DNA of 60,711 nt from Methanoculleus sp. UBA303 (GTDB taxonomy: Archaea; Halobacteriota; Methanomicrobia; Methanomicrobiales; Methanoculleaceae), in contig DANY01000009.1 in the NCBI GenBank assembly GCA_002501655.1, positions 19,619-80,329 on the forward strand. Reading direction: 5' to 3'. Within the stretch, counting starts at the first letter, position 1; every line of letters begins with the position of its first letter. Under the pieces are notes generated by a model, which saw only the letters and a program-made list of their open reading frames with translations, did no database searches and was not told the DNA's origin. A program made the translations under genes and the position numbers. Shown in pieces: positions 44,744 through 54,432 of the stretch.

Positions 44744-47398
44744 TCAGTTGATGGTGCGTCCCTGCAGGATATCCTCTTCGGTGACCTCGAACGTCTGGCT
44801 GGTGTCTACGATCCGGTAGGGTCCCGCCGTCCTGACCCCGTCCGACCCTCCGGTCGCGTACGGGACGATGAACGTGCCGTTCACGCTCTCCTGCCGGTAG
44901 GTGAACGTCCGGCCGGTGTTCGTGACGACCGGCACCTCGATGATGCCGCTACCCCTGATCGCGGCGCCCGGGACGTACTCGAAGATCTTGACGTATTTCA
45001 GGTCGGGCCCGCTCGTGCCGGTGGTGCCGTAGACGTTCTGGGGGCTCTCGTGGACGAGCCGGTAGTGCTGGAGCGCCGGCACCCGTTCGAGCGGCTGGAG
45101 GATCGAGTCGCCCCGGTACTGGTAGTACATGTTCAGGAGCGTGGCATGAGAGCCCGCTGGCGCGTTCCTGTTGTATGCCTCCACTGCGGTGGCACCCGCG
45201 GTGGCGTTCATCTGTTCTGTCCGTGTGATGACGGGGAGCGAGGCGTTCGCCGTGCCCGCGTCGCGATACTCGGCGTAGATCACCTGCGACGTCGGGTCAG
45301 CCATGGACCCGTCGAAGTTGTGGAGGCGGGAGACCATCGTCAGGTAGTATTCCTGGCTGTAGAACGGCACCGCCTGGTAGCTCGTCGCGGCCGTACTCGT
45401 GGGGACGAAGAACTGCGGTTCGAAGGGACTCCTGCCCACGTCCGGATCTGCCCAGGTCGCCGGGGCGTGGAACTTCCCGGTATCGAGCTGGATATCGGTG
45501 ACGACGTAGCGGGTGCCGATGTTGTCGAGGATCTTGTTCGCGGTCTCTTCGTCGGTCGCGACGAAGTACTGGGCCGATCCGTTCGGGCCGGCAACCCCGT
45601 GCTGGAAGGGGTTGTTGTTCGGGATTCGTTTTGCGATGAGGGTGATCCAGTGGCCGTAGTCCCACCAGGACATGACGCCGTAGGAGTCCTCAGGGTAGGT
45701 GAAGGTGTTCTGGTCGAGGATGGCGGTGTAGTCGACACCGGGGTTGGGGGTGTTTGCACCCATCCACTCGAGCGCTTCCATCCACTGCGAGTCGACGCCG
45801 CCGTACCTGGCGTTGTTCGCCAGGGCAATGTTCGCCTGGAGGGAACCCCCCGCGAAGAGGAGCGTCACGACGACGACCGCGATGAACGCCCCTGCTTTCA
45901 GGTAGTCCGGCTGGTCTTTGGAGGAAGCCTTCGGCTTTCTGGCCTCCGGGGCTTTCCCTCCCTTCTTCCCCTTTCGTGGCGGCTCTTCCCGCTTCTCCGC
46001 GGCTGCCGGGCTTGCATGAGCGGCTGACGTTGCCGTTCCCGCGAAGCGCGTGACGTCTTTCCACCCTATGTTCAGGACTGCGCCTGCAAAGACGGCGGAG
46101 AGCAGGGCGACGTTGACAGCAAAGTAATACTCGTACCGGACGTGCGCCATCGTCGAGGCGAGGATGATCGCCGTCCAGACGAGGACGAAGACGTGGGCGG
46201 GGTTCACCTTCTCGCGGCTCCACCAGAGCAGGAAGGCGATCCCGCCCGCCATAAGGAGGAGGCCCCAGTTGAACGCTGCCCAGGCCATATCGAACGACCA
46301 GGCCCGTGCCTCCAGGACGGTTGTGGTGACCGGCTGCTCGCCGAAGAACGCGAAGAGGCTTGCGATCAGGAGGTTGTAGACGTCAGGCAGGGCGACAGAG
46401 AGCGCCGCCACGACGACGACCGCGATGCCGGCGAGCGCTGCCGGGAAGTAGTACTTCGGGCGCCCGCGGAGGTAGGTAGCAAGACCGTAGAGCGCGAGCG
46501 TGCCTGCGATGAGGGCGGCGCAGGCGATGACGTGCCCGACGGTGTAGCGTGAGAGGTCGAGGCCGGGGTGCGGGAAGCCGAACGCTGCCGTCCCGATGAT
46601 CGCGACACCGAAGGTGATAGTGTTTACGAGGACCAGGTAGTCGCTTGACCGGTCCTGGAAGAAGTCCAGGACGAACTGGATCAGGGTGAACGCCGTCACG
46701 ATGAGCGCGAAGAGGATCATCGTCGGCATGTTGAAGTATCCGAGGAGGTACCCGACGCCCGCGAGCGCCGAGGCGAGCACCGGGGCCTTCAGGCCCTCAA
46801 CCGTGAGGGTTCCGCGATCCTTGAGGGAGAACGGGTGGTCGCGGGTGACGAGCAGTGCCGCAACGTAGGCGAGGACGAAGATCGTCGAGAAGAGCGTCTC
46901 CGCGATATGGTGGTCGACGAACCCGAAGAGGGAACGGAAGGCGTAGTTCCCGCTGATGACCGCGATGAGGCCTGCCGCGATGATCCCCGTCTTCCAGTCC
47001 GCGATCTTCTTTCCGAGCAGGTAGGTGACCGGCACCATCGCCGCGCCCATCAGCGGCGGGACCCACGACGCCACCACCATGATCTCCGGCCGCGTCGCTG
47101 CGCCGGTAAGGACGCAGAGCGCCGATATGATCTCGATGAAGAGCGGCCCCCAGTAGATGACGTCCCCGGTCGGGTAGAGCGTCATCGCGTCGAACCAGGC
47201 GTAGCCGGGGAAGTTCGCGACGGTCTGTTCGACCTGGCGGATGTTGTACCAGGCGTCGTTTTCCAGGAGATTGACGCCGTCGGCGGTCACCAGACCATCC
47301 GAAGGGATACCTCGCGTCCAGAACGCGAGCAGGGTGAACAGGACGATAAAACCTATGATTATATACGGTCGGTATTTTCCGAGATCCACGTGAGCCAT
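44744..47398 (-). CDS. aglB2: Oligosaccharyltransferase AglB, paralogue 2
   Basis: An 884-residue STT3/AglB protein with the same make-up as paralogue 1: ENDAWYNIRQVEQ near residue 50, many membrane helices, and WWDYG near 572 in SYGVMSWWDYGHWITL. ATG 47398 follows GGAGG. It lies directly behind the glycosyltransferase gene and so probably is the original copy in the glycan operon. Several segments differ from paralogue 1 (for example the stretch near residues 450-500 and the loop before the C-terminus), so acceptor preference may differ. Confidence 0.93.
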   Translation of the reverse strand: MAHVDLGKYRPYIIIGFIVLFTLLAFWTRGIPSDGLVTADGVNLLENDAWYNIRQVEQTVANFPGYAWFDAMTLYPTGDVIYWGPLFIEIISALCVLTGAATRPEIMVVASWVPPLMGAAMVPVTYLLGKKIADWKTGIIAAGLIAVISGNYAFRSLFGFVDHHIAETLFSTIFVLAYVAALLVTRDHPFSLKDRGTLTVEGLKAPVLASALAGVGYLLGYFNMPTMILFALIVTAFTLIQFVLDFFQDRSSDYLVLVNTITFGVAIIGTAAFGFPHPGLDLSRYTVGHVIACAALIAGTLALYGLATYLRGRPKYYFPAALAGIAVVVVAALSVALPDVYNLLIASLFAFFGEQPVTTTVLEARAWSFDMAWAAFNWGLLLMAGGIAFLLWWSREKVNPAHVFVLVWTAIILASTMAHVRYEYYFAVNVALLSAVFAGAVLNIGWKDVTRFAGTATSAAHASPAAAEKREEPPRKGKKGGKAPEARKPKASSKDQPDYLKAGAFIAVVVVTLLFAGGSLQANIALANNARYGGVDSQWMEALEWMGANTPNPGVDYTAILDQNTFTYPEDSYGVMSWWDYGHWITLIAKRIPNNNPFQHGVAGPNGSAQYFVATDEETANKILDNIGTRYVVTDIQLDTGKFHAPATWADPDVGRSPFEPQFFVPTSTAATSYQAVPFYSQEYYLTMVSRLHNFDGSMADPTSQVIYAEYRDAGTANASLPVITRTEQMNATAGATAVEAYNRNAPAGSHATLLNMYYQYRGDSILQPLERVPALQHYRLVHESPQNVYGTTGTSGPDLKYVKIFEYVPGAAIRGSGIIEVPVVTNTGRTFTYRQESVNGTFIVPYATGGSDGVRTAGPYRIVDTSQTFEVTEEDILQGRTIN

Positions 47399-47479
47399 TG
47401 GACCCTCCTTGTTACGAATCAGTTTCCCTTCGAGCCATTAATAACCTTGGCGTATCCGGGAGAGCAGAAAAAGAAGCAC

Positions 47480-48625
47480 CTACCGGGCTTTTCCTGTTAA
47501 CCGTGTAAAGACCTTCTCAAACGCCTCCGCTTTCTTCTTCCAGCTGTGCTCCTCGATCCCGGCCGGGCAGCGTCCCGGGTTCTCGGCCAGTTCGTCAACC
47601 TTCTCGATGAACTCCTCTCTCTCCCGGTAGACGGCGATGCTCCCGCCGCCCATCCGGAGCATATCGGGAATGGGGGTGGAGAGGATCGGTTTCCCGCATG
47701 CCGAGTACTCGAAGTACTTGTTCGGCAGGGCGATATCGACCCATTGGGGGGGCGAGAGCGGGATGAGGCAGATGTCCATCGGCGCGATGTAGCCGGGAAG
47801 GTCATGGTACTCGACGGCGCCGGTGAAGTGCACCCGCCCGGCGACCCCGAGGTCTGCCGCAAGGGCACGCAGTTCGTCCAGGTAGCCAGTGAAGAGCGAA
47901 CCGCCGACGATCAGAAGTTCTGCGTTCTCGTGCTTCTGGAGGATTTCGGGGAACGCACGGACCACCTCGTCGAGGGCGTACCACCGCTCGACGGCGCCCG
48001 CGAACCCGAGAACGAACGCATCGGGGGCAATTCCAAGGGCCTCCCGCATTACTCTGCCATCCATTGGACGGAAGAGGTCGGTGTTGACGCCGTTCGTGAT
48101 CAACTCCGCCTCATAGCCGTATCTCTTCAGTTTCGCAACGAGCCCGGGCGAGACCGTTGTGATGACATCGCTGTGGTCGAGGTTGTACCGGGTTACGGCG
48201 AGGACGCCTTCCCGGAGCACCCACTGCATGGCGGGGTTCTTGTAGTAGGCGGCGGCGGAGTCGGGGAACCAGTCCTTCAGGTCGAAGACGACCGGCACGC
48301 CGAACTTCTTCGCCGCACGGATCATCGCCGTTCCTGCGAGGACGTGGGCGCCGACAACGACATCGATGTCGTAGTCCCGGATGATATCACGGATGACCCG
48401 GTAGTGGCAGGGTGCGTTTAAGGTGTAGTGGAGGAAGGGGCTTGCCACGGGAAATTGTGTCGCTTCGTGGACGTGGAGGCGTGTCTCCCGCTCCTTCCCC
48501 CTGCTGACGTGGAAATGGGGGACGTGGACCTCGTGCCGTGTTGCCAGTTCCTCGAATATGTTGTGGTGCCGGGACGGGATCGGGTGGTGGATGTAGTCCT
48601 GGGTGGAGACGAGCAGAATTCTCAT
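47480..48625 (-). CDS. Glycosyltransferase family 4
   Basis: A 381-residue GT-B enzyme that adds a sugar from a nucleotide donor to the growing lipid-linked glycan. N-terminal half holds HVLAGTAMIRAAKKFGVPVVFDLKDW; the donor-binding half holds VLGFAGAVERWYALDE, LLIVGGSLFTGY, and PLSPPQWVDIALPNKYFEYSACGKP with the conserved acidic residue of the family. Its place between the sugar-synthesis genes and aglB supports a role in N-glycan assembly. Its last codons are repeated at 44332-44400. Confidence 0.88.
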   Translation of the reverse strand: MRILLVSTQDYIHHPIPSRHHNIFEELATRHEVHVPHFHVSRGKERETRLHVHEATQFPVASPFLHYTLNAPCHYRVIRDIIRDYDIDVVVGAHVLAGTAMIRAAKKFGVPVVFDLKDWFPDSAAAYYKNPAMQWVLREGVLAVTRYNLDHSDVITTVSPGLVAKLKRYGYEAELITNGVNTDLFRPMDGRVMREALGIAPDAFVLGFAGAVERWYALDEVVRAFPEILQKHENAELLIVGGSLFTGYLDELRALAADLGVAGRVHFTGAVEYHDLPGYIAPMDICLIPLSPPQWVDIALPNKYFEYSACGKPILSTPIPDMLRMGGGSIAVYREREEFIEKVDELAENPGRCPAGIEEHSWKKKAEAFEKVFTRLTGKAR

Positions 48626-48635
48626 GGGTATCCAG

Positions 48636-49733
48636 TTATGCTTCCTGCAGTTCCCGGACCGCGTCGCAGATGTACGCCAGTTCTTCGTCCGTCACCGACG
48701 GGTGGACGGGCAGGCTCACGACCGAGGCCGCGAGGTCATCCGATACCGGGCAGGAGGTGCTGTTGTTTCCAGCCAGGTATACCGGCTGCCGGTTGACGGG
48801 GATGGGGTAGTGGACGGCGGTCCCGATCCCCTGCTCGGAAAGAGCTTCCATGAACGCATCCCTCGACAGAGGGTAGCCGGCGGGGAGCCTCACCACGTAC
48901 TGGTGGTAGACGTGCCGGACGCCCGGTGCCACGTAGGGCGTGATAAGCCCTGTTCCCGCGAGGTGGCGGTCGAGGTATCGAGCGTTGTGGATCCGGCGCT
49001 CGTTGAACCCCCGGAGCCGGTCGAGCTGCACAAGGCCGATGGCGGCGGCGATGTTCGTCATCCGGTAGTTGTAGCCGACGGCCGAGTGAAAGTACTTCTT
49101 GCTCTGCCCGTGGTTGATGAAGAGCCTGACCCGCTCTGCAAGGGCGTCGTCGTCGGTCGTGACCATACCGCCTTCCCCGGTGGTCATGTTCTTCGTCGGG
49201 TAGAACGAGAAGCAGGCGAGGTCGGCAAGGCTCCCTGCCCGTTTTCCCTGGTACTCCGCACCGTGCGCCTGGGCCGCATCCTCGATGAGGACGAGCCTGC
49301 GGTCGTCGCAGAGATCGCGGACGGCACCGACGTCGAACGGCTGCCCGAAGAGGTGGACCCCGATGACCGCCCGGGTATCCGGCCTGATGAGATCCGCGAC
49401 CGACTCCGGGTCGATGTTGAACGTCCGTGGATCAACGTCCGCGAAGAGCGGGGTTGCCCCGCACATCGAGACGCTTGATGCCGTCGCAAAGAACGTGAAC
49501 GCCGGGACGATCACCGAGTCCCCGGGCCCGACGCCGGCGGCAAGGAGGGCCGCGTGGAGCGCCGCCGTCCCGGAGTTGACGCCGATTGCATGCCGGGCAC
49601 CACAGTATTCCGCAAACCGCGACTCGAACTCCGTGACGTCCGATCCCTGGGCGAGCATCCCCGACCGCATCACGCGGGCGACGGCTTCTATCTCCTCCTC
49701 CCCGACGAGCGGCCGGGCGACGGGGATCTTCAT
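48636..49733 (-). CDS. DegT/DnrJ/EryC1/StrS sugar aminotransferase
   Basis: A 365-residue PLP enzyme that aminates a keto-sugar nucleotide. The pyridoxal lysine is in [17 protein letters not shown] near residue 185; [12 protein letters not shown] near 152 holds the Asp and Gln contacting the cofactor. It overlaps the acetyltransferase by four bases, as with WbpE and WbpD, where amine formation is followed by acetylation to give a diacetamido sugar. A matching dehydrogenase is not in the window, so the product sugar is not certain. Confidence 0.9.
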   Translation of the reverse strand: MKIPVARPLVGEEEIEAVARVMRSGMLAQGSDVTEFESRFAEYCGARHAIGVNSGTAALHAALLAAGVGPGDSVIVPAFTFFATASSVSMCGATPLFADVDPRTFNIDPESVADLIRPDTRAVIGVHLFGQPFDVGAVRDLCDDRRLVLIEDAAQAHGAEYQGKRAGSLADLACFSFYPTKNMTTGEGGMVTTDDDALAERVRLFINHGQSKKYFHSAVGYNYRMTNIAAAIGLVQLDRLRGFNERRIHNARYLDRHLAGTGLITPYVAPGVRHVYHQYVVRLPAGYPLSRDAFMEALSEQGIGTAVHYPIPVNRQPVYLAGNNSTSCPVSDDLAASVVSLPVHPSVTDEELAYICDAVRELQEA

Positions 49734-50329
49734 CGGCCTCGCCTCGCCTCTGGGGGGAGCGGCCGGAACCGTGCCGGTGTACCCACCGCGAGTGCCCCCG
49801 GCGGGACGTCCTTTGTCACCACCGCGCCGGCGGCGACGAACGCCCCTTCACCGACGGTGACGCCGGGGAGGATCGTTGCGTTCGCACCGACGACGGCGCC
49901 GTCCCCGATCACCGGGCCCCGGAGGGATTCATGGGGCCCCGGCGGATAGCGGTCGTTCGTCAGCACGGCGTTCGGGCCGACGAAGACCCGGTTGCCGATC
50001 CGGGCGCCGGTGGGGATGTAGACCAGGCTCTGGAGGCGGACATCGTCGCCGATTGTGCAGTCGCCCTCGATCACCGCCGCCGTCCCGATCGCGACACGGT
50101 CGCCGATGGTTGTCTTCTCGCGGATCAGAACGTTATGGCCGGTCTGGAAGGCCTCGCCGATCGTCACGTCGCAGTAGATGATGGTGCCCGACCGGAGGAT
50201 AGCGTTCCTCCCGATGGTGGCGCCCGGGTATCCTTCCTCGCCGATCCGGTCGCGGGAGGGAAACCCGAGAGTCACCGGTTCAAATATCACCGCCCCCTCA
50301 CCGAGGGCGTTGTGTCCATATTCAATCAT
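49730..50329 (-). CDS. Hexapeptide-repeat sugar N-acetyltransferase (WbpD-like)
   Basis: A 199-residue left-handed beta-helix acyltransferase. Hexapeptide repeats run through the whole protein (for example [59 protein letters not shown]). It would take the amine made by the DegT enzyme and acetylate it with acetyl-CoA. Coupled by four-base overlaps to both neighbours (GlmS upstream, DegT downstream). Confidence 0.85.
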   Translation of the reverse strand: MIEYGHNALGEGAVIFEPVTLGFPSRDRIGEEGYPGATIGRNAILRSGTIIYCDVTIGEAFQTGHNVLIREKTTIGDRVAIGTAAVIEGDCTIGDDVRLQSLVYIPTGARIGNRVFVGPNAVLTNDRYPPGPHESLRGPVIGDGAVVGANATILPGVTVGEGAFVAAGAVVTKDVPPGALAVGTPARFRPLPPEARRGR

Positions 50330-52065
50330 TCAACGGTCACGCTCTTTGCCAGGTTCCGGGGTTTGTCGACGTCCCGCTGCAGGGCGCATGCGGTGTGGTA
50401 GGCGAGCAGCTGGAGGGCGACCGATGCGGTCAGCACCTGCACCAGAAGGTGTGTGTTCGGGATGGGGATGAAGATATCCACAATCTCAGCGAGCTCCTTA
50501 TCGCCTTCCACACCGAGCCCGATGACCGGTGCCTTTCGGGCCTTCATCTCCTTGATATTCGAGGCCATCACGCTGTAGGTCGGGCCGGGGGTGCATATGG
50601 CGACTACCGGCGTCTCAGGGGTGAGCAGGGCGAACGGCCCGTGTTTTAGTTCGCCCGCCGCATACCCCTCGGCGTGGACGTAGCTGATCTCCTTCATCTT
50701 CAAGGCGCCCTCCATCGAGACCGGGTAAAATGCCCCTCTCCCCACGAAAAAGACGTGTTCGGCCTTAGAACAGAGGGTGACCGCCTCCTTGATCTCGCGG
50801 AGGAGGACCTCACTGATGGCTAGGTGCGCGTGTGAGAGGATGTCGTCGAACGCCCCATCACAGCGGGCATTGAGGATCTGCATCAGCGCCGCGAGCTGTG
50901 CCGTGTAGGACTTGGTTGCGGCGACGCCGATCTCGGGGCCGGCCCGCATGATCAGGGTCTCATCCGCGACCCGGGTGACGGTGCTCCCCATCACGTTGGT
51001 GATGGCAAGCGTGGGGCAGTTGCGGGCTTTTGCCATCTTTAAGGCGGCGATCGTATCGGCAGTCTCCCCTGATTGCGAGACAGCGATCACGAGGCCGTGG
51101 AGGGGTGGGGTGAAATACTTGAACTCCGACCCCATCTCGACCCGAACCGGGACATTACAGAGGGCTTCGGCCAGGTACTTGAAGATCAGGGCGGTGTGGT
51201 AGGACGTCCCGCACGCGACCAGGGTGATCTCGCCGGCCTCCGTGACCATCTGCCGCACATGGTCGTCGATGCCTGCCCGGATGGTCTCGTAGAAAGACTG
51301 GGGCTGTTCGAAGATCTCCTTGAGCATGTAGTGGGCAAACCCGCCCTTCCGGGTATCCTCGACGCACCAGCTGATCAACTCGACCGGGCGCTCCACCTTC
51401 CGGCCGCCGTGGAAGATATTGAGGTGATCGGACGTTATATCAGCCACGTCACCGTCCTCGAGGTAGATCACACGCTCGGTGTACTCAAGGAGCGGCGTCA
51501 TATCCGAGGCGGCAAAGATCTCGGCGTCGCCGACCCCGAGGACGAGCGGGCTCGCGTTCCGGGCGGCAACGATCCTCTGCGTATCCTCTGCAATTGCGAG
51601 GATGGCATACGAGCCTTCGAGGAGGGGGAGGGTTGCGTTGACCGCCGCGAGGAGGTCTCCGTCATAGTGCTCCTCGATGAGGTGGACGATCACCTCGGTA
51701 TCGGTCTCGGACCGGAAGGTGTGGCCACGCGCCTGCAACTGCCGCTTCAGTTCGCTGTAGTTCTCGATGACACCGTTGTGCACCACGGCGATTTTCTCCG
51801 TGCAGTCGGTATGCGGGTGGGCGTTGATGTCGCTTGGTTCGCCATGGGTGGCCCACCGGGTATGCCCGATACCGGTGCATCCATGGAGACCGACCACTCC
51901 AGCCTCGCCGTCCGATATACGGCCCATTTTTTTGTAAACCTCGAGCGCACTCCCGACCGTCGCGATGCCGAACGAGTCATAGCCCCGATACTCAAGCCGC
52001 TTCAACCCCTGGATCAGGACCGGCGTTGCGTCCCGTCTTCCGATGTAGCCGACTATCCCGCACAT
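50326..52065 (-). CDS. glmS: Glutamine--fructose-6-phosphate aminotransferase
   Basis: A 579-residue two-domain enzyme making glucosamine-6-phosphate from fructose-6-phosphate and glutamine. The N-terminal glutaminase starts with the catalytic [10 protein letters not shown] (Cys2); a linker leads to two SIS domains with [12 protein letters not shown] near residue 288, [10 protein letters not shown] near 335 and the C-terminal LAKSVTVE. Complete. First committed step of UDP-GlcNAc synthesis, here with GlmM and nucleotidyltransferases in one operon. Confidence 0.95.
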   Translation of the reverse strand: MCGIVGYIGRRDATPVLIQGLKRLEYRGYDSFGIATVGSALEVYKKMGRISDGEAGVVGLHGCTGIGHTRWATHGEPSDINAHPHTDCTEKIAVVHNGVIENYSELKRQLQARGHTFRSETDTEVIVHLIEEHYDGDLLAAVNATLPLLEGSYAILAIAEDTQRIVAARNASPLVLGVGDAEIFAASDMTPLLEYTERVIYLEDGDVADITSDHLNIFHGGRKVERPVELISWCVEDTRKGGFAHYMLKEIFEQPQSFYETIRAGIDDHVRQMVTEAGEITLVACGTSYHTALIFKYLAEALCNVPVRVEMGSEFKYFTPPLHGLVIAVSQSGETADTIAALKMAKARNCPTLAITNVMGSTVTRVADETLIMRAGPEIGVAATKSYTAQLAALMQILNARCDGAFDDILSHAHLAISEVLLREIKEAVTLCSKAEHVFFVGRGAFYPVSMEGALKMKEISYVHAEGYAAGELKHGPFALLTPETPVVAICTPGPTYSVMASNIKEMKARKAPVIGLGVEGDKELAEIVDIFIPIPNTHLLVQVLTASVALQLLAYHTACALQRDVDKPRNLAKSVTVE

Positions 52066-53217
52066 CTACATCACCCGGGTGCCGTCCTCGATGAGCCCGA
52101 CCACTGTCTTCCCCTCTTCAATGGTAACACTGTTACCTGCTATGCAGTTTTTAAATGTTGTGAAGGGTGCTGCACGGACCCCGTCGCCGAGGACTGCGCC
52201 GAATTCCTCCTTATGGACCCGGTCTCCGACCTCGATGAAACTTGCGAACGGGTAGGTGGTAGTATGGTCGGCGAGGATGCACCCCTGGCCGAAGACCGCC
52301 GAGACGATCCTTGAATGGGATCCTATCTTGACATCGCTCATGATGAGCGAGTCGGCAACGTAGGTGAACGGCTCAAGCACCACCCGGTTGCCGATGCTCG
52401 CATCGGGCATGATCACGCAGTTCGGGCCGATGTTGCAGTTGCTCCCGATGGTGACGGGGCCGTAGATCACGGTGTTCGGGCCGATGGTCGTCCCGGTGCC
52501 GATATGTACGGTACCCCGGCGGATGACGGATGCATCGACCGTCCCGCCGATCTCGGGAGTGATCCCCTTGAGCATCCGGCTGTTCAGTTTCAGGAGATCC
52601 CAGGGATAGATGGCATCCTGCCAGTCGTCTGCCGGGATCGCCCGTATCCGCTGGCCCGACGCGATCATGGCGGAGATGGCGTCGGGGATCTCGTTCGTCC
52701 GGAGGTAGGAGAAGACGTCGGGTGTGAATGAGTAGACCCCGGTCGATACCGTGAACGTCGGGGCATCTTCGGGCTTCTCGATGATTTCGCGGACGAAGCC
52801 GTTCCTGATCACCACGACCCCGAAGTTCGAGGGGTTCGGGTGCTCGGCCACGAGCATGGCATTTCGCTCCCTCTTGATCCGGGCGATCGATTCAGCGTTG
52901 ATGTAGTTGTCACCGGGGAGAACGAGGAAGTCGTCCGTGATCTCCGACTCGGCCGCCCGGAGGGCGTCGGCGGTCCCGAGCTGCCGCTCCTGCACGACGA
53001 CCTGGATCGGGGCTTCAAGCCGGTTGAGGTGCCGGATGACGTCTTCTTTACGGTAGCCGACCACCACAACGATATCGCGGATCCCGTTCTCCAGCAGAGC
53101 GTCGATGACGTACTCGATGATCGGCCGGTTTGCGACCGGGAGCATGGCTTTGGGCTTGCTCCGGGTGAGCGGCCGGAGGCGGCTCCCTTCTCCCGCTGCT
53201 AAAATGATTGCCTGCAT
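52066..53217 (-). CDS. Sugar-1-phosphate nucleotidyltransferase/acetyltransferase, paralogue 1
   Basis: A 383-residue two-domain protein: nucleotidyltransferase with IILAAGEGSRLRPLTRSKPKAMLP at the start and a central DNYINAE metal site, then a hexapeptide beta-helix (GTGTTIGPNTVIYGPVTIG). Archaeal enzymes of this build (MJ1101 type) make UDP-GlcNAc from glucosamine-1-phosphate by acetylation and uridylation. AGGTGAT sits just before two consecutive ATG (53220 and 53217). Lies immediately before glmS. Confidence 0.87.
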   Translation of the reverse strand: MQAIILAAGEGSRLRPLTRSKPKAMLPVANRPIIEYVIDALLENGIRDIVVVVGYRKEDVIRHLNRLEAPIQVVVQERQLGTADALRAAESEITDDFLVLPGDNYINAESIARIKRERNAMLVAEHPNPSNFGVVVIRNGFVREIIEKPEDAPTFTVSTGVYSFTPDVFSYLRTNEIPDAISAMIASGQRIRAIPADDWQDAIYPWDLLKLNSRMLKGITPEIGGTVDASVIRRGTVHIGTGTTIGPNTVIYGPVTIGSNCNIGPNCVIMPDASIGNRVVLEPFTYVADSLIMSDVKIGSHSRIVSAVFGQGCILADHTTTYPFASFIEVGDRVHKEEFGAVLGDGVRAAPFTTFKNCIAGNSVTIEEGKTVVGLIEDGTRVM

Positions 53218-53221
53218 CATA

Positions 53222-54430
53222 TCACCTGATGACTGATCCTTCCTCGATGCATCCCTCAACGAGGGAGTGGGGGGCAATCTTAGCGTTGCTGCCGACGAGG
53301 CTCCCGACGTTGACCGAGCAGTTGATGCCGAAAAGGACGTTATCGCCGATGATGGCGCCGAACTTCCTCCTGCCGGTAGTCCTCCCGCAGACCTTCACCG
53401 CACCGTTGTCGTGCCTGAGGTTCGCGACCTTGGTGCCGGCCCCGAAGTTGCACCCGCTCCCGACGATACTGTCGCCCACGTAGTTGAAGTGTGGGATCCT
53501 GGTGGACGACATGATGATGGAGTTCTTGATCTCGGTCGCATGCCCGATATGGCAGTCATCACCGATGGCGGTAGAGCCCCGGATATAGGCGTGGGGGCCG
53601 ATGACGCAGTTCTCGCCGATGACACAGGGGCCCTCGATGTAGGTGCCGGCCCGGATGACGGTTCCTTTGCCTATGCTGATCGTATCGGGGAGGGTGCACC
53701 CGTCTTCGACGGTGCCGCACCGTTCGTGGTGCAGCGAGGAGAGGAGCGCCTCGTTTGCGTCAAGGAGATCCCACGGCTGTCCGACGTCGAGCCAGTAGTC
53801 CAGCGGGTACGCATTGAGCGTTCCTTCCCTGATGTAGGACTCGAGGGCGTCGGTCAGCTCGAACTCACCCCGGCCTGATATCTTGATCCCCGCAAGGAGG
53901 TTGAATATGTCCGGGTTGAAGAGATAAGCTCCCGCGTTGATCAGGTTGCTCTTCGGGTGTTCCGACTTCTCCTCAAGACCGGTGATACGGCTATCCTCCA
54001 CGGTCACCACGCCGTAGTCCTGTGGGTGGTCTGTCTCGTGTATTCCCATACAGGGGGCGCTCATCCGGCAGAGTTCCTCGATGTCGTTCCTCTTGAGGAC
54101 CATATCGCCGTTGAGGAGGAGAAATTGCCCGTTGACCATTCCTGCCGTCGCCCGGAGAGCGTCGGCGGTCCCGAGCTGGTGCCGCTGGGTGACGTAGGTG
54201 ATATTCACGCCAAGAGTGCTGCCGTCCCTGAAGTGGTTCCGGATCTCACGCTCAAAGTAACCGACGACGAAGATGAAGTCGGTGATTCCTGCGTCCCGGG
54301 CCGCGAGGACCAGGTGTTCCATCATCGGGCGGTTGGCGATGGGAAGCATAACCTTCGGACGCCGGGCGGTCAGGGGGCGCATCCGTTTCCCCTCTCCTGC
54401 TGCTAACACGACACACTGCATACTATTCAC
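53222..54430 (-). CDS. Sugar-1-phosphate nucleotidyltransferase/acetyltransferase, paralogue 2
   Basis: A 402-residue paralogue of the preceding enzyme, with VVLAAGEGKRMRPLTARRPKVMLP, the metal site NGDMVLK, and the beta-helix IGKGTVIRAGTYIEGPCVIGEN in the C-terminal half. The two proteins differ throughout, so this is an old duplication. One may be the UDP-GlcNAc enzyme and the other use another sugar. Spaced two bases from glmM. The start at 54430 could also be ATG 54421. Confidence 0.87.
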   Translation of the reverse strand: MNSMQCVVLAAGEGKRMRPLTARRPKVMLPIANRPMMEHLVLAARDAGITDFIFVVGYFEREIRNHFRDGSTLGVNITYVTQRHQLGTADALRATAGMVNGQFLLLNGDMVLKRNDIEELCRMSAPCMGIHETDHPQDYGVVTVEDSRITGLEEKSEHPKSNLINAGAYLFNPDIFNLLAGIKISGRGEFELTDALESYIREGTLNAYPLDYWLDVGQPWDLLDANEALLSSLHHERCGTVEDGCTLPDTISIGKGTVIRAGTYIEGPCVIGENCVIGPHAYIRGSTAIGDDCHIGHATEIKNSIIMSSTRIPHFNYVGDSIVGSGCNFGAGTKVANLRHDNGAVKVCGRTTGRRKFGAIIGDNVLFGINCSVNVGSLVGSNAKIAPHSLVEGCIEEGSVIR

Positions 54431-54432
54431 TC

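Larger units (their letters stand above)
44400..47565. repeat. Tandem duplication, copy 2 (about 3.15 kb)
   Basis: Holds the HDAC fragment, the second AglB gene and the glycosyltransferase 3' end. Same order and nearly the same length as 41260-44400; even the promoter stretch ATTAATAAC-TTGGCGTATCC before both aglB genes is kept. Confidence 0.75.

Noticed and set aside
44516..46027. 503-residue plus-strand frame
   Set aside because: Antisense shadow of aglB2 and the HDAC remnant.
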